From Actinomycetota bacterium (GTDB lineage Bacteria; Actinomycetota; Actinomycetes; S36-B12; CAIYMF01): a stretch of DNA of 62,824 bases. The stretch spans positions 1 through 62,824 of the forward strand of contig WLRQ01000009.1 in assembly GCA_009697815.1 (NCBI GenBank), read 5' to 3'. The translations under genes were made by a program, and so were the position numbers. The notes under the pieces were generated by a model. It did not search any database. It was not told the DNA's origin and was given only the letters and a program-made list of their open reading frames with translations. How positions within the stretch are numbered: the first letter of the stretch is position 1; each line of letters starts with the position of its first letter. Of the stretch, positions 59,354 through 62,824 are shown one piece after another.

Positions 59354-60796
59354 GTGAGAATCGTGCCGTTCGCGCGCGAGCCCCGCCCGTCGTCGTTCGC
59401 CGCCGTCGCTGATGCGACCCCGCTGTCCTTCTGGCTCGACGACCCAGGCCGCCCGGAGGCCCTCGACCCGCTTGTAGGTCCGACTGCGACCGATCTCTTG
59501 GTGGTGGGCGGCGGGTTCTCGGGGTTGTGGACCGCATTGCTGGCGAAGGAGGCCGATCCCAGCCTCGATGTGGTTCTCCTCGAAGGCTCTCGCATTGGCT
59601 GGGCCGCATCCGGCCGCAATGGAGGATTCTGTGCCGCCTCGCTCACCCACGGCTTCGCCAACGGGCTCGCTCGTTGGCCCGATGAACTCGAAGCGCTCAC
59701 CCGACTGGGCCAGGTGAACCTGGACGCAATCGCGGGTGCGGTCGAGCGTTACGGGATCGACTGCTCATTCGAGCGCACCGGGGATCTTGGTGTCGTCACG
59801 GAGCCGCACCAGATGGTAGGGCTCGCCGATCAGCCGTTGATCGCTGGACGATACGGGGAGAAGCTCGAGTACCTCGAGCGCGAAGCGGTTCGTGAACTCG
59901 TGGACTCACCCCTCTATCTCGGGGGAATCCTCGATCGGGACGGCGTCGCGATGCTCAACCCGGCACGGCTCGCCTGGGGGCTGCGCGATGCCTGCATTTC
60001 GTTGGGCGTTCGGATACATGAGCACACTCGGGCCGTGGACTTCCTGGACACATCGCGGGAGGTCGTCGGGATCAGCACGGAGTCCGAAGCAGGAACGGGC
60101 AATGTGCTCGCATCGCGTGTCGCATTGGCCACCAACGCATTTCCGCCGATGCTGCGTCGACTGTCGAACTACGTCCTGCCGGTCTACGACTACGTGATCG
60201 TGACCGAGCCATTGAGCCCCGAGCAGTGGGACTCCATCGGCTGGCACGGTCGTCAGGGGGTCTCCGACGCCGGCAATCAGTTCCACTACTACCGCCGCAC
60301 TGACGACGGCCGAATCCTGTTCGGCGGATACGACGCGGTGTATCACCGTGGCAACGGTGTCAGCAGTGAGTACGACCAGCGGCCCGAGTCCTTCGCACTT
60401 CTCGCTGAGCACCTCACCGAGGTCTTCCCCGCACTCGAGGGGATCCGTGCATCCCACGCGTGGGGTGGGGCGATCGACACCTGCTCGCGGTTCTCGGCCT
60501 TCTTCGGCACCGCGCGCGAGGGTCGCGTGGCCTATGCGCTTGGCTACACCGGCCTCGGGGTGGGGGCGACCAGATTCGGAGCTGCGGTGATGCTCGATCT
60601 CCTGGGGGGACATTCGACTCCGCGCACCCGTACCCGGATGGTGGGCACAAAGCCGTTCCCCTTCCCGCCGGAGCCGGCGCGGTCGATGGCCGTGGGTCTG
60701 ACGACGTGGTCGCTCGATCGGGCCGATCGCCATGACGGCAGACGCAACCTGTGGCTGCGCACGCTGGACCGCCTCGGGCTCGGCTTCGACTCCTGA
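59354..60796 (+). CDS. FAD-dependent amine oxidoreductase (PuuB/DAO-like), copy 2
   Basis: This 480-residue DAO-family flavoprotein has TPLSFWLDDPGRPEALDPLV, TDLLVVGGGFSGLWTALLAK (FAD-binding), IGWAASGRNGGFCAASLTHG and a C-terminal ALGYTGLGVGATRFGAAVML. It is clearly diverged from copy 1, so the two probably act on different amines (for example putrescine and a longer polyamine). The likely start is GTG 59354. A 140-base gap after potD includes a possible -10 (TAGCAT). Confidence 0.88.
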   Translation: MRIVPFAREPRPSSFAAVADATPLSFWLDDPGRPEALDPLVGPTATDLLVVGGGFSGLWTALLAKEADPSLDVVLLEGSRIGWAASGRNGGFCAASLTHGFANGLARWPDELEALTRLGQVNLDAIAGAVERYGIDCSFERTGDLGVVTEPHQMVGLADQPLIAGRYGEKLEYLEREAVRELVDSPLYLGGILDRDGVAMLNPARLAWGLRDACISLGVRIHEHTRAVDFLDTSREVVGISTESEAGTGNVLASRVALATNAFPPMLRRLSNYVLPVYDYVIVTEPLSPEQWDSIGWHGRQGVSDAGNQFHYYRRTDDGRILFGGYDAVYHRGNGVSSEYDQRPESFALLAEHLTEVFPALEGIRASHAWGGAIDTCSRFSAFFGTAREGRVAYALGYTGLGVGATRFGAAVMLDLLGGHSTPRTRTRMVGTKPFPFPPEPARSMAVGLTTWSLDRADRHDGRRNLWLRTLDRLGLGFDS

Positions 60797-60900
60797 GGCG
60801 CGCCGTACACGCGCGGTTCTGGCAGTGCGTCAACCGCATTGCGAGCGGATCGGCAGGGTGCAGGTAGCGAACATCGGGTTCGGCAGTTGAGAATGGCCAT

Positions 60901-62400
60901 ATGAGCGAGCCAACCCGAATCACCCACTGGATCGATGGCAAGCCCTTCGGCGCTGTCGCGGACCGTTCCGGCGTAGTGCGAGACCCTGCCACTGGCGCCA
61001 TGAGCGGCCGCGTCGATTTCGCAACCAGCGAGGTCGTCGACGAGGCGGTGGCTGCCGCGAAGATCGCCTTCGGTGAGTGGCGTCACGCCTCTCTCGCCCG
61101 TCGGTCCCAGGCGCTGTTCAACTTCAGGGAGTTGCTCAACGCCCGTAAGGGCGAATTGGCCGCGATCATCACGGCCGAGCAGGGCAAGACCCTTGCAGAT
61201 GCCCTGGGTGAAGTCTCGCGTGGTCAGGAGGTCGTCGAGTTTGCCTGTGGCATTCCGCACCTGCTCAAAGGCGGCTACTCCGAAGGTGTCTCGACCAAGG
61301 TCGATGTCTACTCCATCAGGCAGCCACTCGGTGTCGTCGGGATCATCTCGCCCTTCAACTTCCCCGCGATGGTGCCGATGTGGTTCTTCCCCATCGCGAT
61401 CGCGGCGGGCAACACCGTCATCGTCAAGCCCAGTGAGAAGGACCCCTCCGCTTCGAACTGGATTGCCGAACTGTGGGCAGAGGCCGGGCTTCCTCCGGGC
61501 GTGTTTAACGTGCTGCACGGCGACAAGGTGGCGGTCGACGCCCTGCTCGACCATCCCGACGTCAAGAGCGTGTCCTTCGTGGGATCTACGGCGATCGCGA
61601 AGTACGTCTACGAGCGCGGTACCTCGGCGGGCAAGCGCATCCAGGCCCTCGGCGGCGCGAAGAACCACATGGTGGTGCTCCCTGACGCCAATCTCGAACT
61701 TGCGGCCGATGCCGCCGTCAACGCCGGGTTCGGCGCCGCTGGCGAGCGCTGCATGGCGATTTCAGCTCTGGTGGCCGTGGGTGATGTGGCCGACGAACTC
61801 GTGTCGATGATTGCCGAGCGTGTCGCCACACTTCGCACCGGCGACGGGCGTCGCGGGTGCGACATGGGTCCGCTCGTCACCGCCGAACACCGCGACAAGG
61901 TCGTGTCCTATATCGAGGCCGGTGTTGCCGCTGGCGCCACCCTCGTGGTGGACGGGCGCGCGGTGCAGCCCGATGGCGAGCCCGGAGGCTACTGGCTCGG
62001 CCCTACCCTGTTCGACAATGTCACCACCGATATGACGGTGTATTCCGACGAGATCTTCGGCCCGGTGCTCTCGGTGATCCGCGTCGACACCTATGCCGAG
62101 GCTCTGCAGATGGTTAACGACCATCCGTACGGCAATGGAACCGCGATCTTCACCAACGATGGTGGCGCTGCGCGGAGATTCCAGAACGAGGTCGAGGTCG
62201 GCATGGTCGGGATCAACGTCCCGATCCCAGTGCCCATGGCCTATTACTCATTCGGCGGGTGGAAGTCCTCACTGTTCGGCGACAGCCATGCGCACGGCAT
62301 GGAGGGCGTCCACTTCTTCACCCGCGGCAAGGTCGTGACAAGTCGCTGGCTCGACCCGAGCCAGGGTGGGCTCAACCTCGGCTTCCCCCAGAACTCCTAG
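60901..62400 (+). CDS. mmsA: CoA-acylating methylmalonate-semialdehyde dehydrogenase
   Basis: The 499-residue aldehyde dehydrogenase of the MMSDH class converts methylmalonate or malonate semialdehyde to propionyl- or acetyl-CoA. Class features are PFNFPAMVPMWFFPIAIAAG, GGAKNHMVVLPDANLELAAD (replacing the usual LELGGK Glu), the catalytic Cys284 in GAAGERCMAISA and GINVPIPVPMAYYSFGGWKS. It could process malonate semialdehyde from beta-alanine, a product of spermidine/diaminopropane breakdown, or valine. It lies after an independent gap of about 100 bases. Confidence 0.94.
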   Translation: MSEPTRITHWIDGKPFGAVADRSGVVRDPATGAMSGRVDFATSEVVDEAVAAAKIAFGEWRHASLARRSQALFNFRELLNARKGELAAIITAEQGKTLADALGEVSRGQEVVEFACGIPHLLKGGYSEGVSTKVDVYSIRQPLGVVGIISPFNFPAMVPMWFFPIAIAAGNTVIVKPSEKDPSASNWIAELWAEAGLPPGVFNVLHGDKVAVDALLDHPDVKSVSFVGSTAIAKYVYERGTSAGKRIQALGGAKNHMVVLPDANLELAADAAVNAGFGAAGERCMAISALVAVGDVADELVSMIAERVATLRTGDGRRGCDMGPLVTAEHRDKVVSYIEAGVAAGATLVVDGRAVQPDGEPGGYWLGPTLFDNVTTDMTVYSDEIFGPVLSVIRVDTYAEALQMVNDHPYGNGTAIFTNDGGAARRFQNEVEVGMVGINVPIPVPMAYYSFGGWKSSLFGDSHAHGMEGVHFFTRGKVVTSRWLDPSQGGLNLGFPQNS

Positions 62401-62403
62401 CGG

Positions 62404-62431
62404 GGCGGCAGTTTTCGCGTTCTGAGCCGCC
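62404..62431 (+). terminator. Possible hairpin after mmsA
   Basis: GGCGGC (62404-62409) pairs with GCCGCC (62426-62431) around a 16-base loop immediately after the mmsA stop. The stem is short and no T-tract follows. Confidence 0.3.
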
Positions 62432-62550
62432 GACCCATCGTTGTGGGGCCTGCGCTCGGCACTCAACAGGCCACGATCCCATCCCGGCGCTATCGTCCTC
62501 AATGGGTCCTTTTGGACTGCTGGGCGTGATGTCTGGATAGGGGAGTCTCC

Positions 62551-62824
62551 ATGGCGGAGAGCGCAATCCCCGCGCTCCTCGACCCACGCGGGCATTCCCC
62601 GTCAGCGCCAGCACCAGACCAAATCTCGGCGTGTGACGGATCCTCGGCGGAGGCCCTGCGTCTTGTCTTGGCGCTGACAACGGCCCTGTCGGCTCGACCA
62701 ACAGATATGCGCGTCCTCCATTCGGTCATGATGCACTTCCCACCGAGATTCGATGTGATCGCGGGGTTGTTCGCCCGCCGTCGCGACGACGGTTCGTACC
62801 TTGTCACCAGCCAGGTGGGCTTTC
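62551..62824 (+). CDS. N-terminal part of a probable GAF-domain regulator (cut by window end)
   Basis: An open frame starts at ATG 62551, five bases after GGGGAG (62540-62545), and runs off the end of the window without a stop. The first 91 residues include EALRLVLALTTALSARPTDM and RFDVIAGLFARRRDDGSYLV, which resemble the start of a GAF or similar sensory domain, as in LuxR-type regulators. The rest of the protein and any DNA-binding domain lie outside. The gene direction and ribosome-binding site support its reality; the function is tentative. Confidence 0.5.
   Translation, partial: MAESAIPALLDPRGHSPSAPAPDQISACDGSSAEALRLVLALTTALSARPTDMRVLHSVMMHFPPRFDVIAGLFARRRDDGSYLVTSQVGF

Overview
This is a GC-rich (roughly two-thirds G+C) chromosomal segment of an actinomycete (class Actinomycetia); the genus cannot be fixed from the sequence alone. 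The assignment rests on gene order. The run ffh, rpsP, a KH-domain gene, rimM, trmD, rplS, two lepB, rnhB, a DUF2469 gene, yraN, comM, dprA, xerC, a WhiG-type sigma factor, an M23 peptidase, rpsB, tsf, pyrH, frr, cdsA, rlmN is the order known from Streptomyces-like genomes. GTG starts are frequent, a few genes seem to start with TTG, and 4-nt ATGA/GTGA overlaps are common. No tRNA, rRNA, CRISPR array, IS element or prophage was seen.

Layout. (1) 1-10871: the 3' end of recG, then rsmD, coaD, a DivIVA-like gene, the DUF177 gene, rpmF, rnc, mutM, acyP, a small coiled-coil gene, smc and ftsY. (2) 10872-17313: nitrogen control. Two tandem amtB-glnK units, each preceded by a closely matched GlnR-like operator and promoter block, are followed by glnD. 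(3) 17314-36187: the ffh to rlmN housekeeping run, covering protein targeting and secretion, ribosomal proteins, tRNA and rRNA methylation, DNA uptake, chromosome-dimer resolution, a developmental/flagellar-type sigma factor, translation factors and CDP-diacylglycerol synthesis. (4) 36257-40438: a propionyl-CoA synthetase-like gene, a glutaryl-CoA dehydrogenase-like gene and an EamA exporter.

(5) 40527-47503, minus strand: two tightly packed gene sets. Upstream are a GT4 glycosyltransferase, a glycogen-debranching-type glucosidase and a small protein. Downstream are a divergent Lgt-like membrane protein, a small membrane protein, a radical SAM protein resembling archaeal Tes/MJ0619, and another small membrane protein; each of these four genes is joined to the next by an ATGA overlap. 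This second set is the best candidate for an undescribed system, possibly membrane-lipid modification.

(6) 47577-62400: a polyamine (putrescine-like) uptake and catabolism island arranged around a divergent promoter region. To the left run an Lrp/AsnC regulator, a class III aminotransferase, a PPOX-fold protein and an FAD-dependent amine oxidase. To the right run two aminobutyraldehyde-dehydrogenase-like genes, a PotABCD-type ABC importer, a second FAD oxidase and a methylmalonate-semialdehyde dehydrogenase. The logic is import, then deamination to an amino-aldehyde, then oxidation to GABA-type acids. (7) 62551-end: the start of a probable GAF-domain regulator cut by the window edge.
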